A DNA stretch of 64,000 bases from G963665215 sp963665215 (GTDB taxonomy: Bacteria; Chloroflexota; Dehalococcoidia; Lucifugimonadales; CAUZJF01), in NCBI GenBank assembly GCA_963665215.2, contig CAXXWW010000008.1:310001-374000 (forward strand). The letters run 5' to 3'. The notes below the pieces were generated by a model. That model worked only from the letters and a program-made list of their open reading frames with translations. It had not been told where the DNA came from and searched no databases. Shown piece by piece: positions 1 to 8,297 of the stretch. Position numbers and translations under genes: made by a program. Within the stretch, counting starts at the first letter, position 1, and the number at the start of each line of letters is the position of its first letter.

Positions 1-562
1 TGGGAGGAGCGGATCCAGGTGGCCACCATTATCGGTGTGGCAACCTTCTTCGAATGCCTATTTTCGCTGATTTGGGGTGCCTATGAGTACCGCCTGGGCA
101 ATCTGCCCATCTACGTCCCAGCTGGACATGGCCTCTTCTACTACACGGCGCTGCGGCTAGCTGAACTGTCGATTCTGCGTCGCCACTCGCGGCTCATAGT
201 TTCGTGTGTGTTCATGGGCTCGGCAGCCCTCCTCGCTCGTAACCTGGGGTCTGCGCCGCTCTCCGAGTTCTCAGATATGTTGGGCCTGGTTACCTGGGTA
301 ACCTATCATTCCCTTCATCCTCCGCAAGCGGTTCGCTCTTTTGTACGCTGTGTCCTTCGCCATGACCATGGCACTTGAGTTCTACGGCACGAGCCTGGGT
401 GTTTGGACCTGGGCGCCGATATTGCCGTGGCTGAGGCTGTCAGCCGCGAATCCACCGGCGTGCATCGGGGCGGGTTACTGTATCATGGATGCCATTACCC
501 GATGGCTTGCACCACGAGCGCACGGAGTGCTGCGACGGAAGCTCTCTGCCGCCCAGGTTTAA
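1..562 (+). pseudogene. Frameshifted integral membrane protein, 5' end outside window
   Basis: The frame is open from base 1, so the start lies upstream. It encodes hydrophobic helices (LFSLIWGAYEY, FYYTALRLAELS, VSCVFMGSAALL) in frame 1 up to about base 300. The homologous continuation then moves to frame 2: it reads PIIPFILRKRFALLYAVSF and then ALEFYGTSLGVWTWAP, followed by NPP about 15 residues later, and stops at 562. The EFYGTxLGxWTWAP block is a pattern I associate with uncharacterised multi-pass membrane proteins of Actinobacteria and Chloroflexi. The shift near 290-302 is one indel. It is either a real lesion or a base-calling error; the sequence alone cannot decide. No function is assigned. 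Confidence 0.55.
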
Positions 563-935
563 AGCGGACGTTGGAGTAAATACGACACTGAGCGCATCTC
601 CTATCTCTGACCCGCCAAGCCCGCTCGATCCCCGGGTCTGCTCAACTCTGGGGGATGGGAGTAGCCCTTTGTCGTCATGGCTTGACCCACAACCTCACCT
701 CAAGCTTCCATTAGTCCTGACCCCCTCGCGGTCCATCAGCCAGAATCCGTACTTCGATGGGCTGGGAGATATCTGCCTAAGTGCTATACCACGGCCCTCG
801 TCGAGGATGGTGCGTTGTCAAGCGCGCGCAGCCTGATGTTGAAAATGTCGGCTAGAAGGCCTTGGAATCCATTACGCTACCCCCCGAACGTTCCGGTGCA
901 CGGATACCTAACCCCTGTCTGTTGGAGCTGATTGG
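563..935. other. Intergenic stretch, no gene recognised
   Basis: Only short ORFs without recognisable products lie here. The one notable element is the repeat at 786-835, annotated separately. A GGAG at 924-927 is discussed with the downstream oxidoreductase. Confidence 0.5.
786..835 (+). repeat. Palindrome-containing repeat, copy A (upstream of oxidoreductase gene)
   Basis: The core CTCGTCGAGGATGGTGCG is shared with copies at 30956-31009 (+) and 42626-42678 (-). In the other two copies the core is flanked by ACCAT and ATGGT arms around a CTCG/CGAG dyad; here the left arm reads ACCAC. Each copy lies upstream of a gene read in the same direction (about 100, 30 and 165 bases before the start). 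That placement suggests an operator or leader element, but a dispersed repeat is equally possible. Confidence 0.5.
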
Positions 936-2069
936 ATCATCAACACCTACCGCGCCGCTGCCATCGGAAGAACGGGTCGAGGAGACTACGGTCACGGCCT
1001 TGATGTGGCCTACCGGGGACTGTCTGACGTTCGGTTAGTTGCCGTTGCCGACTCTGATCCAGATGGGCTGCGGGCGGCCGGAGAGCGGACAGGAGCTGAG
1101 CGGCTCTACTCCGACTACCGAGAGATGCTGGAGAAGGAGCGCCCAGATCTCGTGAGCGTCTGTCCCCGTTGGCTCGATTGTCACGCCGACATGGTGATTG
1201 CCTGCGCTGATGCCGGCGTCAAGGGAATCTTCTGCGAGAAGCCCTTCGCGCGGACCCTGGCCGAGGCGGACGCCATGATCGATGCTTGTAAACGCAGTGG
1301 GGTGAGGCTGGCCGTTGCACATCGGAGAGCGAGCGCCTATGAGCAATACGCCAAAACGCTCGTCGATCAGGGCGTTATCGGCGAGGTCCAGGTGATGCGA
1401 GGGCGCGGCAAAGCTGACCACCGGGCTGGTGCAATGGACCTGATGGTTTTGGGCACCCACATCCTGGATAGCATGGGTTTCTTCGCTGACTCGGACGTGG
1501 CGTGGGCCCACGGACATGTGACTCAGGCCGGGCGAGAGGTTACGGCAGACGACATCCGTGATGGAGAGGAGGGTGTCGGACTGCTGGCCGGGAACGCCGT
1601 GGCCGCATACTATGTGTTCAAGAACGGCGTCACGGCGCACTTCGAGTCATACGCAGCCGACATAGCGGGTGGCCGCAGCGGGCGCGGCTTTGGATTCGAG
1701 GTATATGGGACCAGGGGCATCATTTCCTTACGGAACTCTCCGTCGGGGGAGATGTTCCTCTACCCTAATGGCGTTTGGATACCGGCTGAAGCGGACGGCA
1801 AATGGGAACAGATTAAACTTCAACAATGGGAAGACAGGCCGCAAGGTGTTTCGCCAACGCACCTGAGCAACCAGACTATCGTGAGAGAGTTGATCCAGGC
1901 CATCGAGGAGGATAGGGACGTGGTCGCGGCCTCAAGCGGCCGGGATGCCCGTGCCGCCCTCGAGATGATCATGGCCGTGCACGAGTCTCAACGGCTTAAG
2001 AGCAGGGTGTCGTTTCCCCTAGAGAACAGGGATAATCCCTACGAGACCTGGCTAAGGGAACGAGGGTAA
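936..2069 (+). CDS. Gfo/Idh/MocA family NAD(P)-dependent oxidoreductase (start codon uncertain)
   Basis: Members oxidise sugars, inositols or related polyols with NAD(P) in the cytoplasm; the substrate is not predictable here. The N-terminal Rossmann strand and glycine motif (AAAIGRTGRGDYGHGLD) is encoded at about 954-1004, upstream of the first usable ATG/GTG/TTG, which is GTG 1005 (VAYRGL). A protein starting there would lack the nucleotide-binding loop. In the upstream frame, which opens after a TAA at 909-911, there is no canonical start. A GGAG at 924-927 sits 8 bases before ATC 936, so an ATG-to-ATC change or a rare start is possible. The EKP motif (FCEKPFARTL) and the C-terminal alpha/beta domain are intact. 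It is followed by a second family member at 2359. Confidence 0.8.
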   Translation: MINTYRAAAIGRTGRGDYGHGLDVAYRGLSDVRLVAVADSDPDGLRAAGERTGAERLYSDYREMLEKERPDLVSVCPRWLDCHADMVIACADAGVKGIFCEKPFARTLAEADAMIDACKRSGVRLAVAHRRASAYEQYAKTLVDQGVIGEVQVMRGRGKADHRAGAMDLMVLGTHILDSMGFFADSDVAWAHGHVTQAGREVTADDIRDGEEGVGLLAGNAVAAYYVFKNGVTAHFESYAADIAGGRSGRGFGFEVYGTRGIISLRNSPSGEMFLYPNGVWIPAEADGKWEQIKLQQWEDRPQGVSPTHLSNQTIVRELIQAIEEDRDVVAASSGRDARAALEMIMAVHESQRLKSRVSFPLENRDNPYETWLRERG

Positions 2070-2316
2070 GGGATTGCCTTGGTATCTACTCTCCCCTCTC
2101 TGGAGTATGGACACGGCCGATCCAGCAGGCACGGTTTCAGAGGCCTCCAGCTTAATGGGGGGCTTGCCCTGCCGTACTATGGAACAGTGGGTCGACCCTT
2201 CGACCAGACGGTTGGCTCGGCCCTGGGCCTTTTGGGCAGGGAGGACGTAGCGGCGGCTTCACACAGGCTGACGGAATCCTCAAAGACTCCCGTGTAACCT
2301 TCCTGACGATAGCGCT

Positions 2317-2339
2317 CCAGACCCGAGGACATGGTCTGG
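2317..2339 (+). promoter_or_regulatory. Hairpin in leader of second oxidoreductase gene
   Basis: CCAGACC (2317-2323) and GGTCTGG (2333-2339) form a perfect 7-bp stem with a 9-base loop. It ends 19 bases before the ATG at 2359 and just ahead of the GAGGTG ribosome-binding site. It could be an operator or a leader structure; function is not shown. The rest of the 2070-2358 gap has no recognised gene. Confidence 0.3.
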
Positions 2340-2358
2340 ACACTGAGGTGAAAACCAT

Positions 2359-3531
2359 ATGAAGACGTATCGGGTGGCGGTCCTGGGATGCCGCATGCGC
2401 GGGGCAGCGGCGGCACGGGCGTACCACGCCCACCCCCGGACGAAAGTCGTCGCGTTATGCGACCTGCTCCAGGAGCGGCTCGATGCCTTCGGTGACGAGT
2501 TGGGCGTGTCCGCTCGTTACACCGATTTGGATGTCATGATCGGGGAAAGCTCTCCCGATATCGTCGCGATTTCCACCGGAACTGAGTTCCACTTCGACCT
2601 CTCCATGGGGGTGTTGGGGCATGGCGTCAACATCGAAGTGGAGAAGCCTCTATGCACCGATCTCCAGCAAGTCGACGCGCTCATGGACAGGGCCGCCGAG
2701 AAAGGCGCGCGCGTCGCAGTGCACCACCAAGGCCGAGTCGGTCCCTCCTTAACGGCCATGAGCCGGGCCGTTGCCCAGGGCCGCATCGGCGACCTACGGT
2801 ATATCTGTGCCAGCGGTAAAGGGTACTACGGCGGCTACGGATTGATGAACATCGGCACCCACCTGCTGACATACCTCACGATGTTCACTGGCCGATGCCG
2901 CAGCGTGGTTGCGACCGCCCTCACCGACGGCCGGCCGATTACCCCGCACGACGTGGTGGCCTCCCCCAGCGGCATGGGCGCCATTGCCGGCGAGCACATC
3001 ACGGCGACACTCAGCTTTGACGACAACGTGACGGCCAGCCTCCTCCAACACCGGTTTCCCGTCGTGGACAGCGCCGCATACGGTCTGGAGCTGTATGGGA
3101 CGGGGGGCCGGCTCACCTGGAGGACAGGCGCGGCCTGGTGGCTGCCGCAGCCCCACTTCGTCCCCGACGGCGAGCGCGACCTATGGCGACCACTGGAGCC
3201 GGAGTATCCCGACCACTACGACCCGACAGGTGGCGCCGATGCCGACGACTACTGCTTCGTGGATGAGTACGTCCGCGCCCTGGACGAGGGCCGCGAGCAC
3301 GAGTGCAGCGGCGACGAGGGCCGCCACGTGATTGAGATCATGATGGGTATCTTCGAGTCCGCGGCCTACGGCAGGCCCGTAGACCTGCCCCAGAAGCGAC
3401 GCGACCACCCTCTGCTGCGCTGGCGACGGGAACACGGCCTGGGCGATGCGAAGTTGGTGCCCCGCCCCTATGACGAGTGGCTGGCGGCTGAAGACCGCCG
3501 ACTTGGGCGTGACGCGGGGAGCGACCCGTAG
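2359..3531 (+). CDS. Gfo/Idh/MocA family oxidoreductase
   Basis: 390 aa, preceded by GAGGTG with normal spacing. The N-terminal Rossmann fold has VAVLGCRMRGAAAA as its glycine loop, followed by an acidic residue in VVALCD that would bind the adenine ribose. The EKP motif (EVEKPLCTD) supplies the catalytic lysine, and the GFO_IDH_MocA C-terminal domain follows. The C-terminal tail is longer than in the neighbour, with YDEWLAAEDRRLG close to the end. It lies about 290 bases after another family member on the same strand, so the two may serve one pathway of sugar or cyclitol oxidation. The exact substrate is unknown. Confidence 0.88.
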   Translation: MKTYRVAVLGCRMRGAAAARAYHAHPRTKVVALCDLLQERLDAFGDELGVSARYTDLDVMIGESSPDIVAISTGTEFHFDLSMGVLGHGVNIEVEKPLCTDLQQVDALMDRAAEKGARVAVHHQGRVGPSLTAMSRAVAQGRIGDLRYICASGKGYYGGYGLMNIGTHLLTYLTMFTGRCRSVVATALTDGRPITPHDVVASPSGMGAIAGEHITATLSFDDNVTASLLQHRFPVVDSAAYGLELYGTGGRLTWRTGAAWWLPQPHFVPDGERDLWRPLEPEYPDHYDPTGGADADDYCFVDEYVRALDEGREHECSGDEGRHVIEIMMGIFESAAYGRPVDLPQKRRDHPLLRWRREHGLGDAKLVPRPYDEWLAAEDRRLGRDAGSDP

Positions 3532-3650
3532 GTGGACCCACGATGACTCGCCTCCAAGACTGCCGTCGCGCCTCAGACAGGCGTTTTCACCTCGGCCCCT
3601 CGTTTAGAGCGCCTCTTGGCCAGACTGGCCCGCCGGCGAATAACGTCGGT

Positions 3651-3679
3651 TTGACAACGATTGGGACTGAGATTATATT
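3651..3679 (+). promoter_or_regulatory. Sigma-70-type promoter for cassette A
   Basis: TTGACA at 3651-3656, a 17-base spacer and TATATT at 3674-3679. It is one of the best promoter matches in the window. It would start transcription near 3686, giving a leader of about 115 bases before the DUF1800 start at 3801. Confidence 0.7.
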
Positions 3680-3800
3680 GGGGCAATCGGACCGCAGACA
3701 GGTGCGCCGGCTCCACCCTGCGAGATGGGCGTGCGCCATCCCGCTCTCGGCGTGACGTCGGATGGGTTGCGCCTCACACCCTGTGAAAGGCGGTAGGGTA

Positions 3801-5204
3801 ATGACAGACAACGACTTGGCACAGATGGCCCATCTCATGCGTCGTGCCGGTTTTGGAGCGGCGCGTGACGAGCTCGAGGCCCGTGTCGCCAAGGGATATG
3901 AGTCCATCGTAGAGGAGCTCCTGCATCCCCAGGAGCAGGAGCCGGTGGACATACACGACCTCTGGCGATACCACCCCTGGTCGTGGAAGCCTGGAACAAT
4001 CCAGGGCATGGGTCACGCCGGCTGGACCTACCGCATGATCAACACGAAGGCGCCTCTCCAGGAGAAGGTGGCCCTCTTCTGGCATCAGATCTTCGCCACC
4101 GGTGTATCGAAGGTGGACCACTGGGACGAGATAACCGATATGGTGGATATGTTTCGTGAGAAGGGAACGGGTAGCTACCGGGAGCTGCTCGTTGAGGTGG
4201 CTAGGTCTCCCGCCATGATCTACTGGCTGGACAACAATGAGAACCACGCGAACGCGGTAAACGAGAACTGGGGACGGGAGCTGCTTGAGCTGTTTAGCAT
4301 GGGTGTGGGCAACTATACCGAGGACGACGTACGCGAGTGCTCGCGGGCTTTCACCGGGTGGACGATAACGCCCAAGCTCCCCAGGTTCCCCATGGGCCGG
4401 TTTGACTGGTACTTCGAGTACAGGCCGGAGGACCATGACGACGGGGAAAAGACGTTCCTGGGCCATACCGGCCGCTTCAATGGAGAGGATATCATCGAGA
4501 TAATCTGTGAGCAGCCAGCCACGGCCGGGTTTATCGCCAGGCACCTGTACAACTTCTTCGTGGCCGACGAGCCTCAGGTGCCGGCCTGGTCGGTCACCCC
4601 ACCCAGGGACCCCGCTGCCGTCGAGACGCTGGCAAGGGAGTTTACGGACTCCAGCTATGACATCCGGTCGGTGCTGCGAGTGCTGTTCAACTCCGACTTC
4701 TTCAAGGAGGCCCGGTTCGCCAAGCTAAAGAGCCCCGCGGAGGTCGTGGTGGGCACCCTGAGGCTGGTCGGCGGGGCCGAGTTCCCCGCGCCCGGAATTG
4801 GCAGTCTGTCCAGGCAGACCGGTTACATGGGCCAGGACCTGCTGAACCCGCCCAGTGTGGAAGGCTGGCATACCGGCGTGGAGTGGATCAACAGCGGGTC
4901 CCTGATGAGACGGACCAATTTCTTCGCCGACATGGTTGGTGATGTGGACCGCCCTGGGGTCCGGTCGATAATTGACAGACTGAGTTCACAGGGGGAGCTG
5001 TCCCCCGAGGGATTCGTGGACACCTGTCTCGACCTGATGGGGCCTCTGGTGATCGACGACAAGTCGAGACGGGAGCTGGTGAGGCACGCGAGGGAGGACG
5101 GCGCGCTGGGCTGGGGCCCAGCAGAACGGTCTAGCGCCTCCGCTCGACGGGTCAGTGAGATGCTTCAGCTCATAGTGTCGTTGAGGGACTACCAGTTTGC
5201 CTAG
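3801..5204 (+). CDS. DUF1800 family protein (cassette A)
   Basis: 467 aa. The chosen start (MTDNDLAQMAHLMRRAGFG) follows AAAGGCGG; an upstream in-frame ATG at 3762 adds only non-conserved residues. DUF1800 hallmarks are visible: the N-terminal HLMRRAGFGA segment, the QEKVALFWHQIFATG block, the NWGRELLELFSMGVGNYTE block and the C-terminal MGQDLLNPPSVEGW block. Many family members carry a secretion signal, but none is visible here, so a cytoplasmic location is inferred. No biochemical role is known. It is partnered with the DUF1501 gene at 5419 and the NHL gene at 6921. An equivalent trio is found at 42462-38845 on the other strand, and the DUF1800 members of the two are clearly paralogous. Confidence 0.9.
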   Translation: MTDNDLAQMAHLMRRAGFGAARDELEARVAKGYESIVEELLHPQEQEPVDIHDLWRYHPWSWKPGTIQGMGHAGWTYRMINTKAPLQEKVALFWHQIFATGVSKVDHWDEITDMVDMFREKGTGSYRELLVEVARSPAMIYWLDNNENHANAVNENWGRELLELFSMGVGNYTEDDVRECSRAFTGWTITPKLPRFPMGRFDWYFEYRPEDHDDGEKTFLGHTGRFNGEDIIEIICEQPATAGFIARHLYNFFVADEPQVPAWSVTPPRDPAAVETLAREFTDSSYDIRSVLRVLFNSDFFKEARFAKLKSPAEVVVGTLRLVGGAEFPAPGIGSLSRQTGYMGQDLLNPPSVEGWHTGVEWINSGSLMRRTNFFADMVGDVDRPGVRSIIDRLSSQGELSPEGFVDTCLDLMGPLVIDDKSRRELVRHAREDGALGWGPAERSSASARRVSEMLQLIVSLRDYQFA

Positions 5205-5208
5205 CAGG

Positions 5209-5390
5209 CTGATCCGCCTGTGGCGGATGGGGTGTGCAGAGGGGGATAAAATCCCGGCGCCTGTCCTGAGCCTGCCTTGAGCATAGTCGAATGGGTGTCC
5301 CTCAGATCTGATTACTGAACCCTTCCTGGTCAGAGCTTGTCCTGAATCTATTGAAGGAAGGGGGATGGTCGTCCGCCTGAGGCGGATCAG
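5209..5390. repeat. Inverted-repeat-bounded intergenic element between DUF1800 and DUF1501
   Basis: CTGATCCGCC (5209-5218) is matched in inverse by GGCGGATCAG (5381-5390). Inside are two degenerate copies (5260-5295 and 5331-5363) of the dispersed gtcctgagc...tcgaa type repeat also seen at 10303-10359 and 20521-20590. The equivalent junction in cassette B is only 11 bases, so this looks like an insertion into the operon. It has no coding capacity. Confidence 0.5.
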
Positions 5391-5418
5391 CACCCTGCTG
5401 GTCTAGAGGAGGAAGCTC

Positions 5419-6549
5419 ATGACTACCGGTGAGAAAGAGCCTGTCCTGGTAGTACTACAGCTATCGGGGGGCAACGACTATCTGAATACGGTCATCCCTT
5501 ACGCGGACCCCCTCTACCGGGATAATCGTCCGGCTGTTGGGATCCCCGAGGACCAGGTACTGCGCATCGATGACCAGGTGGGGCTCCATCCCAGCATGGG
5601 CCCAATCAGGCGCTTGTACGACCAGGAGAGGGTGGCGATCATTCACGGCGTGGGCTACGCGAACTCGCCACGGTCCCACTTTCGCTCCATGGATATCTGG
5701 CATACCTGCGAGCCGGACAAGCTGGGCACCGAGGGGTGGCTCGGCCGAGTGATCCGAGACCTAGACCCCAACAAAGAGAACGTTGTCACCGCGGTCAGCT
5801 TCGGCCCCAGCCTGTTCCGGGCCCTTGCCCTGCCCGGTGTACCTGTGGCGTGCGTAGATGACCTGGAGAACTATGGTCTTCTAACGGGCATCTCGGGCGA
5901 GGGGCAGAGGGCTAAGATCCTTGAGAGATACAAGCGCCTCTACGCCCCGGCCATAGGCAGCGGCCCCGTTATGGAGTTCCTGGGGCAGACGGGGCTAGAT
6001 GCCCTGAGGGGCGCCGATGTCTTGGCCGTGGCCCCCGGCGCCTACTCCTCCTACGTGGAGTACGCTGACACTCCCATAGCCCACAAGCTCAAGGGAATCG
6101 CTCAGATACACCTGGCAAACCTTGGCACTCGAATCTTCTACTGCGACCATGGCAGCTTTGATAGCCACTCCAACCAGTTAGGGATGCACGCCACCCTGTG
6201 GAAAGAGTTGTCAGACGCAATACAGGACTTTTTCGATGACCTGCGGGAACACGACGCCGCAGACGACGTCATCATGCTGCTTTTCTCCGAGTTTGGCCGG
6301 CGCACCCACGATAACGGCTCGGGGACCGACCACGGCGCCGCAGGGGCCGCATTCGTGATCGGAGACAGTGTGAAGGGCGGCCAGTATAGCGAGTACCCCT
6401 CCACAAAGCCCGAAGACCTTCAGCAGGGCGATCTGGTACCGAACACCGATTTCCGGGGATTGTATTCAACGATTCTGGAGGACTGGCTGGGCCTGGACGC
6501 CATCTCCATCGTCGGAGGGACCTTCGAGAAACCCGGCTTTCTGCCCTAG
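5419..6549 (+). CDS. DUF1501 family protein (cassette A)
   Basis: 376 aa, preceded by GAGGAGG. DUF1501 belongs to the alkaline-phosphatase/sulfatase-like fold. Visible family blocks are VLVVLQLSGGNDYLNTVIPY at the N-terminus, GVGYANSPRSHFRSMDIWH, and near the C-terminus LLFSEFGRRTHDNGSGTDHG, which carries the conserved Asp-His. Many homologues begin with a Tat signal; this one starts directly at the first strand, which argues for a cytoplasmic protein. It lies downstream of DUF1800, with which it commonly co-occurs, and upstream of an NHL propeller. The function of the pair is unknown. Confidence 0.9.
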   Translation: MTTGEKEPVLVVLQLSGGNDYLNTVIPYADPLYRDNRPAVGIPEDQVLRIDDQVGLHPSMGPIRRLYDQERVAIIHGVGYANSPRSHFRSMDIWHTCEPDKLGTEGWLGRVIRDLDPNKENVVTAVSFGPSLFRALALPGVPVACVDDLENYGLLTGISGEGQRAKILERYKRLYAPAIGSGPVMEFLGQTGLDALRGADVLAVAPGAYSSYVEYADTPIAHKLKGIAQIHLANLGTRIFYCDHGSFDSHSNQLGMHATLWKELSDAIQDFFDDLREHDAADDVIMLLFSEFGRRTHDNGSGTDHGAAGAAFVIGDSVKGGQYSEYPSTKPEDLQQGDLVPNTDFRGLYSTILEDWLGLDAISIVGGTFEKPGFLP

Positions 6550-6589
6550 CCGTTAATGACACCTGTTTTGACATGTCCGGCGGGAGAGT

Positions 6590-6615
6590 CCAGAGAGGGT
6601 GGCAGCCCTCTCTGG
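6590..6615 (+). terminator. Hairpin after DUF1501, possible terminator
   Basis: A perfect 10-bp stem: CCAGAGAGGG (6590-6599), loop TGGCAG, CCCTCTCTGG (6606-6615), 41 bases after the DUF1501 stop. There is no U tract, so termination is uncertain; it could be an mRNA-end stabiliser. The rest of the 6616-6920 gap holds nothing recognisable. Confidence 0.45.
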
Positions 6616-6920
6616 CAGGGGCTTGGGGATTCCCCCAAACCCTTAGGGCGGGCGGGTGGGAAGAAGAGCCCTTCATTTCACCAGTAGCTAACGACTAGCA
6701 CATTGTGAATGTGAGTTTAATGACTTGTCATTGCTTATCGAGGGGAATCTGGCGGGGTTGGCGGCCAAGCGACCACAACTAGGCGCGCAGTCGGCCCAAA
6801 AAGTCGGGACTCCTCAGAAACACAATCAAGTCTACAGACGCGTGTGGAATTGAGGAGCCCTTCCTGTTTGTATTGACTTGCAGACCCGCTTCGCCGGGAC
6901 GACATTTTGAGGGTTGAGCC

Positions 6921-7955
6921 ATGCTGACGCAGGTAGTTGCCAACCGAGCTTACGACTACAGCTTCGCCGTCGGGGGGAACAATATGCCGCACCCGGTGGG
7001 TGTGGCGATAGGCGCGGGCGACATGGTCTACGTGCTGAGCAGGCAGTACGAGCAGATCTCCGGCGTACCCTGGAACCAGACGGGCATCAACGCCAAGGTG
7101 GGCAAATTCACCATAGGAGAGGCGGCGGGCGATGAAGAGTGGGCGGGTGACTTTGGCAAATACGGCGACGGTGAAGGTGAGCTGATCTGGCCGACCGGGA
7201 TCTGTCTTGATAGTGAGGGAAACGTGTACGTCACGGACGAGTGGCTCAACCGGGTCTCCATATTTGACCCGGACGGCAGTTTCCTGGGCCTCTGGGGCAA
7301 ACCCGGAGGAGGCGACGGGGAGCTCAACCGCCCGGCAGGCATCGCCATGGACCCTCACGATGGCGTCTACATCGTGGACGCCCAAAACCACCGCGTCCAG
7401 AAATTCACTAGGGAAGGGAGCTTTGTGGCCCGGTGGGGCAGCTTCGGCAGCGGCGAAGGCGAGCTCGACTCCCCGTGGGGGCTCACCGTGGACGCGCAGG
7501 GGTACGTGTACGTGGCCGACCACAAGAACCATAGGGCTCAGAAGTTCTCCGCGGATGGCGAGTTCGTAGCTGCGTTTGGCAGCTATGGGACGGGCCGGGG
7601 ACACCTGCACCGGCCCTCTGACGTGGCGGTAGACGCTGACGGGGACGTCTATGTCTGCGATTGGGCCAACAGCCGGGTCCAGGTGTATGCGCCCGACGGT
7701 AAGTTCATCACCAGCTTCATAGGTGACGCCCAGCAGCTCGGCAAGTGGCACCAGATGCAGGTAGATGCCAATGTCGACGTGATCAAGGCTCGCCGAAGGG
7801 TCTACACCCTCGAGCCCGAGTGGCGGTTCGCGCTACCCACGGCGGTGGCCTTCGACGCGGAAAAGTGGCGGCTCATCGTGGCCGATACCCAGAGGGCCCG
7901 GCTCCAGATATATACAAAGCTAAAGGGCTACGTGGAGCCTCAGTTCAATCTGTAG
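6921..7955 (+). CDS. NHL-repeat beta-propeller protein (cassette A)
   Basis: 344 aa, start preceded by GAGGG. At least five NHL blades can be counted by the recurring pattern DSEGNVYVTDEWLNRVSIFD, HDGVYIVDAQNHRVQKF, QGYVYVADHKNHRAQKFS, DGDVYVCDWANSRVQVY, with WGxxGxGxGELxxPxG linkers between them; a further degenerate blade lies at each end. There is no signal peptide. NHL propellers bind proteins, RNA or small ligands; the ligand is unknown. It is the third gene of cassette A. The start is 371 bases after the DUF1501 stop, with a hairpin between, so it may be transcribed separately. Confidence 0.88.
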   Translation: MLTQVVANRAYDYSFAVGGNNMPHPVGVAIGAGDMVYVLSRQYEQISGVPWNQTGINAKVGKFTIGEAAGDEEWAGDFGKYGDGEGELIWPTGICLDSEGNVYVTDEWLNRVSIFDPDGSFLGLWGKPGGGDGELNRPAGIAMDPHDGVYIVDAQNHRVQKFTREGSFVARWGSFGSGEGELDSPWGLTVDAQGYVYVADHKNHRAQKFSADGEFVAAFGSYGTGRGHLHRPSDVAVDADGDVYVCDWANSRVQVYAPDGKFITSFIGDAQQLGKWHQMQVDANVDVIKARRRVYTLEPEWRFALPTAVAFDAEKWRLIVADTQRARLQIYTKLKGYVEPQFNL

Positions 7956-7971
7956 GGTGCTGCGCGCGCAC

Positions 7972-8074
7972 GCCGGCCTGGGTAGTAAGGGCAGGTTTCA
8001 AACCTGCCCTTACGGTACGGTTTCGTCGTGGGCGCATAACGCGTTCCCCAACACCTTGTCTGGCGTCGAACTAG
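7972..8074 (+). repeat. About 100-bp dispersed repeat R2, copy 1
   Basis: It contains the perfect palindrome GGCAGGTTTCAAACCTGCC-type core and is over 85% identical by eye to the inverse of 42800-42899. This copy begins 16 bases after the NHL stop of cassette A; the other copy lies upstream of cassette B. The following bases to 8297 hold no gene. Confidence 0.75.
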
Positions 8075-8297
8075 GCGTTCGGCCGCTCGGTGTGGCTAGT
8101 CCTTACAGCTCGCCGAGCTCGGTCAGCCATGTCTGCACCCTCAGCCTGGATGGCCGCGCCCTATTTCATACCGTAGTCTACTGGGGACCCCACGTTGGCC
8201 AAGGTGGGGGTCGCCAGGCCCGCTCGCCCTTTCAAGAGCCCTTATCAAATCTCAGCACGGTGTACGCTGAGACGGGAGAGGGATTCTTGAAAGAGCC

